Origin: Yamagishiella unicocca
Lineage: Eukaryota; Chlorophyta; Chlorophyceae; Chlamydomonadales; Volvocaceae
NCBI GenBank assembly: GCA_003116995.1
Contig: BDSL01000005.1
Span: 496,001 to 560,000 of the forward strand
Length of the DNA stretch: 64,000 bases
Direction: 5' to 3'
Translations under genes and position numbers: made by a program
Part shown: positions 19,987 through 32,872 of the stretch, piece after piece
Layout: each line of letters starts with the position of its first letter
Numbering within the stretch: the first letter of the stretch is position 1
Notes under the pieces: generated by a model
Told to the model about the DNA's origin: nothing
The model's input: only the letters and a program-made list of their open reading frames with translations
Database searches by the model: none

Positions 19987-22917
19987 ATGGCGGGCGACGA
20001 CGTGCCGGCACTCCAGAGCACACTTCCTAACGAATTGCTTTCCAGGATCTTTTGTAACCTGAGCGCCAATGAAAGAGCCTCTACTTCCAGGCTTGTCCGC
20101 AAGGAGTTCAGCACGCTGATGCCGCAGCGTATCTCCCTTCGCGAGCCCGTCCCGCCGCATGCCTTCCAAAAATGGTACTCCGAAAACTCTCACCAAATCA
20201 CGTACGAGGACCGCCTGCGGATCTTTGCTTCTGTATGTTCGTCGGGAAACCTCGACAACCTGCGTATGCTCTTGCGGGAACGGTGCCCATGGAGCGCCAG
20301 CTGCTTCCTCGCAGCCGCAGCAGCCGACCAACCACATGTGCTAGATTGGCTCCTCATGGAAGGCTGCCCCTTGGGCGACTCAGATGACAGACGAGAGCTG
20401 CTGCTAGCGGCAGCCCGTCACGGCTCCCTCTCTACTCTCCGCTGGGCTGTGCGGACCATTCACTCCCACCGCTCCCACGCAGCCAACCCCGACTTGTTCA
20501 AAGAGGCTGCTGCTGCGGAGCACAGCCAATGGCGTCAGAAGATCGACTGGCTGCTACAAAACAACTTCCCTTGGAATGAGGTAAAACCTTCCTCGACCCT
20601 TTGCCTTGAAGATCCAATCTGCGCCCATGTACTCATCCCATAGTGGTTTAACGATGCCGCGACCCTGGTGCCACCACCAACCGTGCCGTCTGCGCAGGAC
20701 ACGCCCCGTTGTGCCGTTGAACACGGTCGATTGGACGTCCTCCAGGCGCTTCACTCGCTAGGCTTGCGGCCGGCATCGTGCTGCCATGCACCCGCTCTGA
20801 TGATCGGCCGTATCGACATCAGCACCTGGCTCGAAGACCACGGCGTCCAGCTGCCGTACGACGACGCCGTGATGGCTGCCGTACGCGGGGGCCAGCTAGC
20901 GGCGCTGCGGTGGTTGGTGGAGGGCCGCGGCTGCCGTCTGACGGGGGGTGCTGCACTCCTGTGCGCCGCAGCGGCGAGCGGTGACGTTGACATCTTGTCG
21001 TACGTTTTGGAGCCGCGGGTCGGCCGAGACTACCTGGCAGACCCGCCGGCGCTGACGGCGGCGCTGCACGCCGCGGCGAATGCGGGCCGCTTCGCGGCGG
21101 TACGGCACCTAGTGTCTGAGTACGGCGCCCCGCTGAGTGCCGACGTGGCGGCGGCGGTGGCGGCGGCCACAGTGGCGGGGAGGGAGGTCTATGGCCGATG
21201 CGGAAGCGATGAAAGCTGCGCGGACTTGCTGCGGTGGCTGCACGAAAAGGGTTGTCGGGTGGACGGCAGGTAAGCCGAAGGGAGGATGGTCACGCACAAT
21301 CGGGCGCATGTCTACATGTGTGCGTCGCTTGCATTATTCATCTGCGCAGGGCGGTGGGTACGGCACTTTCCAGGGGAAACCTAGCCGCCGCTGACGTGGC
21401 GTACGGCGCGGCGCACATCGGGCCCTTCCGTGAGGCAGCGGTGGAGGAGATGGCGCGGCGGGGCAGCCTGGGGGCGATTCGCTGGCTGGCGGCCCACGGG
21501 GCGCCGCTGGGCGGTACGGCAATCATGGCGGCAGCGGCACGCAGTGGGGAGCTCGTCAAGGTGCAGTGGCTGTACGAGATGGTGGGTCAGTGTCTAGCTG
21601 TTGTGTGGATTCCGAAACAGAAAGCTGCGCCGAACGGTCCAAGTACGTCGTCCGCCCTCGAATCCAAAGGCGCTGAGTGCTAGGGGTTTACGACACGAAT
21701 GGGGCATAGGCGCAATGTGACCTGAACGTCATCACTCACGCAGAAAACCGCTATACTAGCGAACTAGCCATCAAACCGCTGCTCGCTTTATCCAGGATTA
21801 TGATGACCCCCCACTACCTCGAGATTCGCAGTCAGCAGCTTTCACGGCCTTCTGACCGCCCCCATTTGCGCCCATGTGTTGCATTGTGCTCCGACCAGCG
21901 CTGCGACTGGGACCCCCGGGTATTCCTGGAAGCCGCGGCAAGCGGCAACCAGGCCCTGCTGTCCTGGCTGGCGGCGCAGCGCTGTCCCATGGGTCATGAC
22001 GGCGCATCGTACGTCGTGGCAGCCACACACACCGACGGGCCGGACTGGGGTATGCTGCAGTGCCTGCGGCTAGTCGGCTGCCCATGGGGCCACGGTAAGA
22101 CGTTTGGCTCGGACGTGGGGGGATTACGTGTAGACGGCTGTCTGCTTGTTCGTTACCGGTACTTGTGCACCTACCTACCTACCCAAAGGCAATCCTGACA
22201 ACCACCCGCGGACACGTCATCCACCGGCGATTGCTTTCGTTGGCACCCGGTCGTCGCTTGCAGCTTTGGTTTTGTGGTCCGCTGCGCTGGTGACCTGTGG
22301 ATGACGGTTTCAAAATGTTTCTGCACCTCTTTCCGCGCTTCAAACGCCTGCCTACCTGCCGTACCAACCAGTCCCTGAACCGCACAGCTGTTTTCCTTTT
22401 TAACAGATTAATTCAGCCGAAACCGACTGCTTGTCGACCAGTCGAGTGTCCCTGCCCCGTTTCCCTTCGCCTGTGCGCCGACCGGCCGCCTTACATCTAC
22501 CCCTCGTATCCGTTCGACACGGTCGGTTTCCCGCTGCGCCATCGTGCCCCCAGAAACGTTTCACCAGGCCGTTCAACCATCACTATCCAAGCCATGGGCC
22601 GTGGATCTGATGATGTGGCTGGCCGACAACGGTTGCCCGTACACCCAAGAGGCGAGTGTTAAGTGGATTGTCGTACGTGCCAAACAATAATGGCGGCCTC
22701 GTAGATGGGCGACATGGCCTGCATCCGCCTTGCTACCGGTATAACCAGCTGTGCGTGCCGGCCCTAACCGACGTATTGCCGCACGCAGGAGGTTACGGAT
22801 GTTGCTGTTGCCATGTCCAGGATGGATGTGGTGGTGCGCATTGCACCAGCTGCTGCGGTTGCGCTGCAGAATGCGATTGCGCTGCACGCGGCCGAAGATC
22901 CCCCTGCTGGCGTATGA
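19987..22917 (+). CDS. F-box and ankyrin-like repeat protein
   Basis: Six exons join in phase: 19987-20580, 20698-21269, 21350-21581, 21899-22094, 22554-22672, 22789-22917 (613 residues). The N-terminus has an F-box-like helix set (STLPNELLSRIFCNLSANER). About ten ankyrin-like units follow with the pattern A-x-x-G-x-L-x-x-L-x-W-L-x-x-x-G-C-P, for example VLDWLLMEGCPLGD, GDVDILSYVL, GSLGAIRWLAAHGAPLGG and GNQALLSWLAAQRCPMGH. F-box proteins recruit substrates to SCF ubiquitin ligases through such repeats; the target is unknown. Families of this type are expanded in volvocine algae and often poorly conserved, so the exact function is open. The C-terminal exon, after a WLADNGCPY unit, is a short Ala/Val helix. 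The start is the first ATG in frame with the F-box. Confidence 0.72.
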
Positions 22918-24064
22918 GCATGTACGTATGGGCAATGCGGCACTCGGGTAATATTGCGCTGGATATTTTGGCAGGCGCAGCACACAGCGGAACGGCCATG
23001 CGAGGGTGCTGCACTGGGCTGCATCCAGCGAAGACAGGGTAGGCTGGAACGCCGTTGACAGCTTTGCTTATACTTATTTGCTTATACTTATAGTTCTATC
23101 GGTTATGGGACGGAGCCGAACGGTGCAACTGTGCGCAGGCCAGGGAAGGGCCCAAAGTACCCAGCTTACCCGCTGCTTACCCGAGTCGGCGCATAAGAAT
23201 GCCTAAGCTCGCATGCCCTTTTGCAAAATTCTGTGCTGTGTTTTGTCAATTCAGTTATTATGGTTATGAGGTGCGTAGGGGATGTGGACGTCACATTTCA
23301 CATTACGCAACGTTCACCATACCCTACCTTCATGTATGTATGCACTTATGCGACAAATAATCGCACCAGCCATAGCGTCACTGACTCGCTGGAGATATTG
23401 CTGCAGCTTTAGGATTTTGCAGGTCGGTGAGGCTCGCGAACGTCGGGAAGAGTGGTGGAAGAGTGAGCGCGTGGTCGCGTACTCGCGTCCTGATGCAGCA
23501 ACGGCTATATGATGACGTTTATTAACACACACAAAATCCATGGACGCCAAGGCAAATTTATGCCCAGCTATGCCATTCCAAAATAAGGGCTTTGAAGGGC
23601 TTCCAGGCACAGCCTCTTGGGTGTAGGGATAATGCGTCAGCAGCATCGTAAATCTGTTAATGCCCGAGTCAGCATTGTCATCGGCCTAGATTTGTGATGT
23701 TTCGTTTATGTTCGGCGGTTAGGGTGTCTTGCTTTAGCGTGACTGACGCCGCCAGCGCCAATGCTTCCGACAATCCAAAATAGATCGCCCTTATTAATCC
23801 CGAGGCACTATCTAAATGCGGTACCTGGCTCCAAGCAGGGCTTTTACACCGGCCATCGGTCAACTTCCATAATGCATGCCGTACCGATGACGCTAACATA
23901 TCAGCAACCCTGCTTCATACATAACTTATGATAAACGCCACTGTCATAATTGCCAAAGTATCCTGAGGCCCCGCAGTAAATTTAGAGTCCACGAATTCTA
24001 CCTGTCGCCGAAGCCTGCACATCTAAACCTCAGTAAACGTAAAGTGCTAGAAAGGCAAGTGAAG
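22918..24064. other. intergenic region
   Basis: About 1.15 kb of lower-GC sequence between the F-box gene and acetyl-CoA synthetase. No gene, repeat or clear TGTAA/TATA element recognised. Confidence 0.5.
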
Positions 24065-27000
24065 ATGCAGCGTCTGGAGGTTCTCGCTCGCCAGCTCACG
24101 GCAGGTAAGAGTCCTTCGTGCACAAAGAATGCGGGCCTGTTATGTAAATTGAGTGGCTTGCGGGTTCAGTCACGCTTCTGCCTAGATGGATGCCAATTAT
24201 ATGCACTCGACACGTAAATATGGTCCGTTGAGGTTTGATTCAAGGTTCCGAAAGTGTTGCGCACCGAACCAACAGGGCTTCCGACACAGCGTATGTGCTT
24301 TTGCGCGTCTAACTGAAGATTGCTTTGAACGTCGTCGCAGGTTCTGCTTTAAATGGCCGTCCACCATTGCTGGCGACGCGGGAAGACTACGACAGCATGT
24401 ACCGGAAATCGGTGGAGGACCCCGAGGGCTTTTGGGGCGAATTGGCGCTCGGCTATCACTGGAATGAAAATGTAGGCAAGCCGCTGCGGGATCTAGGGCC
24501 TCCTCGCCATGGCCGTGGCGCCAATCGGGCTTGATGGTGGACATTGCCTTGGGCTCCCAAAGGCTCCCCATTACCGTCAGCCTTCGCAGCACCCTGTGCA
24601 ACCGTGGTGTTCAGCTCTATCACGTCCACACCCAGGTTGAGCGATACGCTTCGGAAGCCAAAAGTGCACGTCGTACCGCATGCAGGTGCCGGCAAACCGC
24701 AGCTGCACGGAAAGAGCCCTTGGCGCTTGCAGCGCTGTTGTGAAGCTATGCATGGTCACACGCCTGCTCTTTCACGATTCTCACGAACCTTTGCCGGCAC
24801 CCGCTTCGCACCCTTTCGCTGCGCAGTTCCCCGCCCGCGGGCACCTGCAGTACAACACCGACCTGCGGCGTGGACCCGTATCAATCCAGTTCTTCCGCGG
24901 CGGCACCACAAACATCTCTTACAACTGCCTGGACCGCTGGGTGGCCGCCGGCAGGGGCGACCAGCCGTGCGTTCTGTGGGAGGGCAACGACGAGAACGAG
25001 CGCCGTACCGTGTCGTACCGCCAGATGCTGGACGAAGTGTGCCGGCTGGTGGGTCAGCGGCTGCAGGGCGAGGGGCAGGACGTCCTGGGAGTGCACATCG
25101 GCGCCTGTTGTGGAATAGGGGAGCCATGCTAGCAGCGGCCCCTAGCAGCGGCTAGATAGCACCGTTACGCACCGTTAGCACTTGAGCAGCCTGTATCACA
25201 AGTGCGCATCACGGCCAGATTAATGCCCACCCTTGTACGGCTTGCCTCTTCTGAAGACGTAGGAACCACCACGTTTGCCCCCCAGCTTGGCGCCCCTGCC
25301 TTGCAAGATGGGGCCCATGCCGTACGTCCAAACTTGACGTGTGAAAACAACCCCCGGTCGCTTGTGCCCGCAGTCCAACTGGATGTTGTCACGTGGCGTC
25401 AAGAAAGGCGATGGTGGGTGCCCCGCCTTCATGCCCGCAAGCAGCAGGCCCACAGGCAGAAGCGCGGCCCCCTAGGCGAGACCCTACCCTGAATCCCTGA
25501 TGCATTCAGCGCTCAGGCTTCATTGAGGCTCCAGTCCTGTCACGCATCCGGCAGGTGGTGGCACCAGCCTCGTCCACAGTCTCGCACATCCGTAACGAAC
25601 ATCAGGGGCACAGCGCCTTTTTTATCCATCCAAGCCCGCTGCTCTACCCGCCCGGCTAGCACCCTACACCAAGGCCTTTCACTCATTGTCTGCATGGCCT
25701 CTTGCCCCCGCCCTCCCGGATTTATTTTATACCCCCCTCCCGAATTTATTTGATATCTTCCTCCCGGTCTCCCGCCGCCCTCGGGCCCCCTGCAGCCGTC
25801 ACCATCTACTTGCCCATGGTGGCCGAGCTGCCCGCCGCCATGATGGCCTGCGCCCGTATCGGTGCGGTCCATAGCGTCGTGTTCGCGGGCTTCAGCGCGG
25901 AGGCCCTGGCGCAGCGCATCGTCGACTGCCAGTAAGTCCGACTGCCAGTGTGCGTTTATCGGGGGCGACCCTCCGGCCGCAGGAGGTAGCTGGAGGGCGG
26001 TCTCCCGGAAGGGAGAGGAGCCGCGACGAGGGGAGCTGGGTCTGGGTTCGATGGCTGTGTCTATGAAGAGGAAGGACAGCTCGAGGCCCAGGCCACCGCG
26101 ACCCGTTTCCGACCCGTGCTCGCCCTCTGCTGCTCGCCCTCCGCGGCTCACCCTTGCTCGCGCCCCCACGCGGCGCACTCTGCAGGGGCAAGGTGGTCCT
26201 GACCGCCACCGGCATCATGCGCGGTAGCAAGCCCGTGGCGCTCAAGGTCATCGTTGACGATGCGGTGGCTCTTGCCGCCAAGCAGGGCCAGGCCGTGACC
26301 TCGGTGCTGTGCTTGGAGGTGCCGGCGGCGGTGCCGGCGGCAGCCACTCCGTGGGATGCGCGCCGCGATGTGTGGTGGGGCGACGCTATCCCGGTGCAGG
26401 TGGGCAACCTACGCGTAAAATGGTGTTGGTAGTTGTGGTAGTTACGTGGTGGTTGCGTGGGGTCTGGTCGGTTGGCGCATGCAGGTGGCGGCCGAAGGCG
26501 GCGAACCAGGCATGGGAGTAAGGGCAGCGGCTCCTTCGTCGATCCGCCCAGCTGTGTTTTTCCCTCACCCCTCACCCTCACGCCGCCCCCTTCATCCCCC
26601 TCGCAGTCAGCGGTCTGCCACCCCGTATGGCTGGCGGCCGAGGACCGCTCCTTCCTGCTCTACACCAGCGGCTCCACCGGCAAGCCCAAGGGCGTGGTGC
26701 ACTGCGTGGGCGGCTACATGGTGGGGGCAGGAGTGAGCTGCCGCTACCTGTACGACATGCGCCCAGGCGATGTGGTCTTCACCACCGCCGACTGGTGGGT
26801 TCGCGACACTGGGGGACGGGGCGGGGTGAGGCAAGGTGTGTGTTGCCCTGCTGGGGGACGGTGGCTCGCGATGGGCTGTAGTCTGCCGCGAGTGATGAAT
26901 TTCCTGCCAAGGTGGGACCCTGTCCAAGGCCGCGGTTTCGAGGTCTGCTCGCTCGCTGAGACCCAGGTCGTTCCCGCTCAGAGGGGTTATTTTGCCCCGA

Positions 27001-29590
27001 GCTCTCACCCCCCGGCCTCTCACCGCCCCGGACTCTCACCCTCCCGGGCCTCTCAACCCTTAAACCCTACACCTATCACCCCCTATCCATGCAGCGGCTG
27101 GATCACGGGGCACACCTACCTGGCTTACGGCCCCCTCCTCTGCGGCTCCACCATCGTGATGATGGGGGGCATCCCCACGTACCCCGACGGGGGCCGCTGC
27201 TGGCGCATGGTGGAGCGCTACAAGGTAGGCGCCGCGCAGCCCCCACCACCGCAGGTGCCGCCGTCGCATGGCTGGACCGGCGCGTCGTGTCGTGTCGGGC
27301 GCGGCTGACAAGACTGCACTCCGACGCACGTCGCCAGCACCCGCACCACACCTTCCGCAACACACCTCCCACACCGCTCCCACCGATTTGATGTTGCGCT
27401 CGCCTCCTCGTCGTGTCGTTTGCACAGTCCATTTGCACGCCGTTTGTACCTGAATAGCAAGACCCTGTCGTCCCCGCCCCTCCCTTCACCTCTTCCCTCC
27501 CGCCCCTCCCGCCCCTCCCCCTGAGCGCAGGTGCGGCAGTTCTACACGGCCCCCACACTGCTGCGCTCGCTGCTGCAGCTGGGAGACGCCTGGCCCCGGC
27601 AGAGCGACCTCAGCAGCCTGCAGGTACTAGCATCGGCGGGCGAGCCCATGAACGAGCACGCCTGGCACTGGTTCAACGAGGTGGGTTGGCCGGGGGCCGG
27701 ATGACGCCGCGGGAGATGCGGCTGCTGCCTGTCAGTGAGCTACATCCGGGGGCCAGGGGTTCGGCAGCCAGGCCTAGGTCCAGTAGCCGGCTCGGGCCTC
27801 CTGCCATGTGCCTGTTGTCCACCGCGGCTAGCCACGCCGATCGTCGTAGTTTCGGAGCTGGTCGGGTGCTTAGCCCCGTGCCATATATACATACACTCAC
27901 GTAGCGCGGTGATTTAACACCCACACGTGCGGACTGTTGATAGTCCGTGGAGTTTCGCGCCGAAGCGGCAAGGTTACCACCATCCGACCGTGCCTTCCTC
28001 TTCTTTTCGCCCACCGTGCCGCTAGGTGGTGGGCGGCGGGCGCTGCCCGATCATCGACTCGTGGTGGCAGACGGAGACCGGCAGCGCCATGATCGCGCCG
28101 CTGCCCGCGCCGTGGATGGGCGCCAAGGCGGGCTCTGCGGGGCTGCCGTTCTTCGGGGTGGTCCCAGTCATCCTGGACGCCACCTCGGGGGCTGAGATGC
28201 CTGGTGAGGGGGTGGCGAGGGGTCGGGAACGGTGTGCGTATGTGTGTGGGGAGGGGGGATACAGAAAAGAACCGGTCACTCGACATGGGGAGTGTAGCTG
28301 GTGCACAGCCTTCAGACACCTGGACGCGCACGCATGCTACGGTTGGTGCTGGCAAGGGTGAGCCCCTGCCACCACCCTTCTCCTCCGCAACACGCGACGT
28401 TCATCCCGCCCTACCTGAGAGTGAAAAGAAAGAGCACCGGCACCCGTGCTCTGGTTGCCCTCAGGCACGGGCGCTGTGGAGGGCATCCTGGCGCTGCGCG
28501 GTGTGTGGCCCGCCTTGACGCGCACGCTGCACGGCGACCACGAGCGCTTCGAGTCGGTGTACTTTGCGCCGTACAAGGTGCGGTGCGTGCGCAACTCCCC
28601 CGCCTCTCAAAGGAGCACCTCAAGAGGAGGAGGTTCGCAGCGTTGACTGCTTGTACGCACAACGGCACTGGAAGCAGACAGGTCTAGTCCGCGCCGCCGG
28701 GCCCTGGACCCGTGTTCGCACCCGCGGGTGCTGCCTAAAGTCCCTCCACTGACGCCTCCGAAACCACCGCCTTGATCGCAGGGGTACTACTTCACCGGGG
28801 ACGGCTGCCGCCGCGACTCGGACGGCCACTACTGGATCACTGGCCGCGTGGATGACGTCATCAACGTCTCCGGACACCGCATCGGCACTGCGGAGGTCGA
28901 GTCGGCGCTCACCGAGCATGCAGACTGCGCGGAGGCGGCAGTCATTGGGTGAGCTGTTAGTCGTTGGTCGTTAGCCGTTGGCTGTTGGCCGTTAGCCCAG
29001 TGCTTCCACGCGGCGCAGCGTGCGGCTATCGCTTCCTCGTAGGGCGCGCTGAGCACAGCAGCCTAGGAGTCCAATCCAATCAACCCTTCACGGAACCGGA
29101 CGTGCGTTAATGAGACCATGACATTGCCACCCTGTGTCTACCGTATTCGGGTGATGCAGCGATGCTCGCCTCACCTCGCTCCGCCGCCTCATGCAAATGT
29201 GGCCAGCCCAGCCTATGCCAAGGCGCCCCTCCCTGGCTCCCTCTCCTACCGCTGCGCGCTGCAGGGTGGACCACGCGCTCAAGGGCCAGGCCATCTACGC
29301 CTTCGTGACGCTCCGCGGCACCGACCACCAGAACGACGCGATGAGGAAGGTGCTCCTGGACCACGTGCGCAAGTAAGCGGGTTCCACGCGGCCGCGGTTT
29401 CGGAGCGGTTCACCCATGGATGCGCTTCCCAGCAGGCCCCATCCCGCCGCTACGCTCGCACCAACCGAACAGATCTGCTCGCGGTACAGAGAGGTTACCG
29501 GTACTAAGTAGCGCGCGCGCGCCATAAATGCCGGCCTGCAGGAGCATCGGCCCGTTTGCCGTACCTGAGACCATCCACTGGGCTCCCGCG

Positions 29591-29622
<32 letters not shown>

Positions 29623-29991
29623 GCGCGTGCTGCGCAAAATCGCGTCAGGTGGGTTTGTCCAGTCCGGTCCAGTCCAGTCCGAGTTTGCCCAGCGGGCTCA
29701 GCGCGGGGCTCATCATCAAGTTGATAGCCATGCCCGGTCGCGTCCACGATATTGGACATCGTGCAATTGCGGGTTGAACATCGGCGCCTCAAGCGTTTGC
29801 CCTGTGCTTTGTGCGTGGATGACGAATCCGGCGATCACGCTGGTTACTTAAGCTTCGTTTGAACGTTTTTAAACCGGTCCGCTATCACCGCCTCCCATAC
29901 CGGAACAGGCGAGGAGAAGGAGCTCGGCGATGTGTCAACGCTAGCAGAGCCAGGCGTCGTGGAGATGCTGATCAAGCTGCGCGGAAAGTAG
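24065..29991 (+). CDS. ACS: acetyl-CoA synthetase (AMP-forming)
   Basis: Fourteen exons, all phases matching: 24065-24104, 24341-24471, 24827-~25106, 25796-25931, 26186-26399, 26607-26794, 27095-27224, 27531-27680, 28026-28203, 28465-28577, 28782-28948, 29265-29372, 29542-29648, 29909-29991 (~674 residues). The enzyme makes acetyl-CoA from acetate, ATP and CoA, the entry step of acetate assimilation. Motifs in order: P-loop-like [85 protein letters not shown] and the C-terminal [11 protein letters not shown]. The last contains the catalytic lysine that is acetylated in bacterial enzymes. The exon 3 donor is ambiguous by one codon (25106 or 25109). The protein ends LRGK, not a canonical peroxisomal tripeptide, and I see no long transit peptide, so location is undecided. 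Confidence 0.95.
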
Positions 29992-32872
29992 GCAGCACGC
30001 GGCGCAGAGCGATGAGTGTTGTTCGTCCATAGCTGCGGCGCTTTGCCCTGCTGGTTGCTGCTGCGAGGTGGCGAAGAGCGGCTGCTGGGTAGCTTGAGCA
30101 GCGGCCTGCCGCATTGCCGGCATTGGCAGCGGCGCTGACGAAAACGTGTGTGCGAGCAAGGTGGGCAGCGAGAGCGACAGCGGCCGCTCGGTCTGCTGCA
30201 CGAGAAGGTTCGTGGGCAAGAGCCCGGGACCCAGCACCTCAGGACGTGGGTGCGGTATCAAATTCGTTTAGCTATCTACCAAACGTCTGCCATCGTATTT
30301 TATCCAGAGGGCTTGGCTTCCCTTGGAAGCAGAAGCCTGATTTGGAAGTGAAGTTGGGTGGTTAGCGTTAAAATTGCAAGATAACGCAGGAAGAAAAGCG
30401 CGGATCTGTCCTGAAAGCAAGGTGCGGTTTCCTCCCAGCAGCATCGACTGCTAGCTGTTGCTACGTGGCCTGTTTCTGCTTTTTGAGCAATGTGACAACA
30501 CACACGTATGAAGCGGGTGTGTTTTTAAAGCAACGGGCGTGTCTGTTGCAAATGTGGAAGATAGTGATTGGTTGGTCAGTTATCTGTTGGGTGCTGGTTG
30601 TGGTTCACGACGATTGGGTGGATCCGCGCGGCGGGTCCTGAAATGGAGCCGGCCGTTAGCTCCCTTGCGACCGTGACCACTCGCTCGCTCGCTGGCGGCT
30701 GAGTTTACGGAGGCTGGGCGCGCACATACTCGCTCGTCCAACCTCGCGGCGGCCAGGCGCTGTCGTGTCCCTCGAGGATGGAATCGCATGCGTACGGCAC
30801 AATGGTACGGCATGTCTATGGGTCGGTCCAACGTCTGCCATGTACGCCACGATGTGTGACATGGGCGTTGTACAACATTTCCTTCTAGTCTGCGCATCTT
30901 CGCTGGATGCTTCAGGGTTCCAATAATAGGTTGGCCGCATTGTATACCGCGGCCGCAATTGGGCTTTCGGTGGATGGAGCCCCCTTCGTACAATGGTGAC
31001 TCGGGGCTAACAACCCCATTGCAGGCGGTGGTAATAACTTTCGGGTGTTCGGAAGATTTGGTTGTCGGCAAGTAAACCTGCGCTGCTGGCACTCGCGCAC
31101 ATGGAATCCCCCTTTGCTCCTCGATGCACAAGGTTACGGCCGCGCAAATTTTGAGGGCGGAATTCTTTGGCGAGAAGCAGTGCAGTTGTCGGTTGTCATC
31201 AAGATTTGTAGCGTTGGTTATGGTGTATGCCCTCTGGTGTTGCGGCACTTCAGGTTTTCGCCGAGTATTGTCCTTGGGTGCAGGCCGGGGTCTGTTCCTC
31301 GTTCTGCCAGCCCTATTTTTTATGTGATGGACAAAGAGATATTTACAGTGGGCCTCGGGCCAATAATGAATAAACACGCGGCATATGCTTTACTGTCACA
31401 GCACCAAACAACTGGAAAATTTCGACCGAGTCTCATTGTTTAGCGGGCATTCCCAGTAGATGGAGGATGCGCAGCCCAGGGTAGCCCACATGATGCGGTG
31501 CGCATTAGCAGCAGACCGCGCGCAAAGGTATCGTCGCATCGCCAACACAAAAGAAATCAATCTCTCTCGCTGTCGCTCGGTCGTTGGATGGCTGCGGCCT
31601 CGGCATATGTTGTTAGGGAGCGACCAGCTGGACTGGATGGGCCCCCTCCCAAGCAAGCCACTCATGCAGGTCCGAGCGTCCGGCCCCATGAAAGTGCTGC
31701 AGACGTGCGGGACCCCCTGGAGCTGTGCGGGCGTTTCATGCACGGGCGCCGATTTATACGGCATCTGCCGGCAAACCGAAAGCAGAAACATAATCTCAGA
31801 GGAACAGGCGTGCCCGTATACATGCGATTGCTTTGTATCAATTAGTAGCAATTATTTCCCGGACACCTTTAGTACAAGCGCCCGAAAGAAGCTGAGGTTT
31901 ACCGACTGCGGCACAGATGCATGATGGCATAGACGATGGGACGATGGGGATATATATTCATGGTTTGCGAAGTGCAGTGCGTGCAACCCGACGAGTATAG
32001 CGTCATGCAGCGCCCCATAGCCCTTCACGGGGCTGTCGTACACGGAGAGCACTGGTACCACGTGACCCCAAACCGAAGGATGCAACGGTGATATAGCTTA
32101 CTCAACATTTGAGGCGATCAACGGAACTGAGGATGAAAAAGAGCAGCACTGAAACACTCTGACACGCGGGGAGGAGGTCCTTTACAGAGAGGCTTTCCCT
32201 GTGGATCAATGGCATCAATTATTTAACCATTTTTCCTGGCAACATGGGTAGGTCTTAGCTATTTAGGTCATCATCCGCGCGGCTACTGCGATGACACATG
32301 CAGTATAATCATGCGCATACGATATGACGACATCCGTTGAAGCTTCATACATCATTTCCTTGCCGAGCTTTCCTATCAGGAAACATGCACAGAGCATCAA
32401 AATGCTGCAGACTCAATGCTGGATCGATCGTGGGATTCATCTTGGCCGCAGCCCGCCTTCACCGCGGTATGCCGGTATCGTACGGATTAAAGTTTGGTGA
32501 ATGTACTCATCGTGGTTGTTGCCCTGGCCAACTTTGAGTTATCCTTATAGTATAATATTACAGATTTCACCAAATAGGGGGTATCCACGCAGCCAAGCTG
32601 TCACGGTGTGTCATAATCATGTCTGAGCGACTTCCTTAGCTGTGTTTGTTCCTAACGCTTTATCCTAGTAGAAAATATGTATGTTAAAAAAATGCGGACA
32701 GCTAGCGCGCTCCTGTCGTATATACTGTAAAATCCGCCGCTGAAGGTCCAACGTAGCCGAGTGCTGGGACACGAAAAATTTGATAGCTGAAATTACATAC
32801 AACTTAGCTGAGTAGGTGCAGCCTATTTAAACGGAGTCTCTGACGATCTATTCTGAAGCCCGCCAGTTTCTC
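29992..32872. other. intergenic region, 2.9 kb
   Basis: Between acetyl-CoA synthetase and the subtilase, both plus strand. The near part is ACS 3' UTR. A 265-codon open frame on the minus strand (31377-30580) and shorter ones near 31460-31924 (+) show no recognisable domain. The 32100-32870 stretch is AT-richer and probably promoter. No mobile element identified. Confidence 0.45.
32824..32831 (+). promoter_or_regulatory. TATA-like box of the subtilase gene
   Basis: TATTTAAA lies 42 bases before the ATG at 32873. Its position implies a very short 5' UTR if used. Confidence 0.45.
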
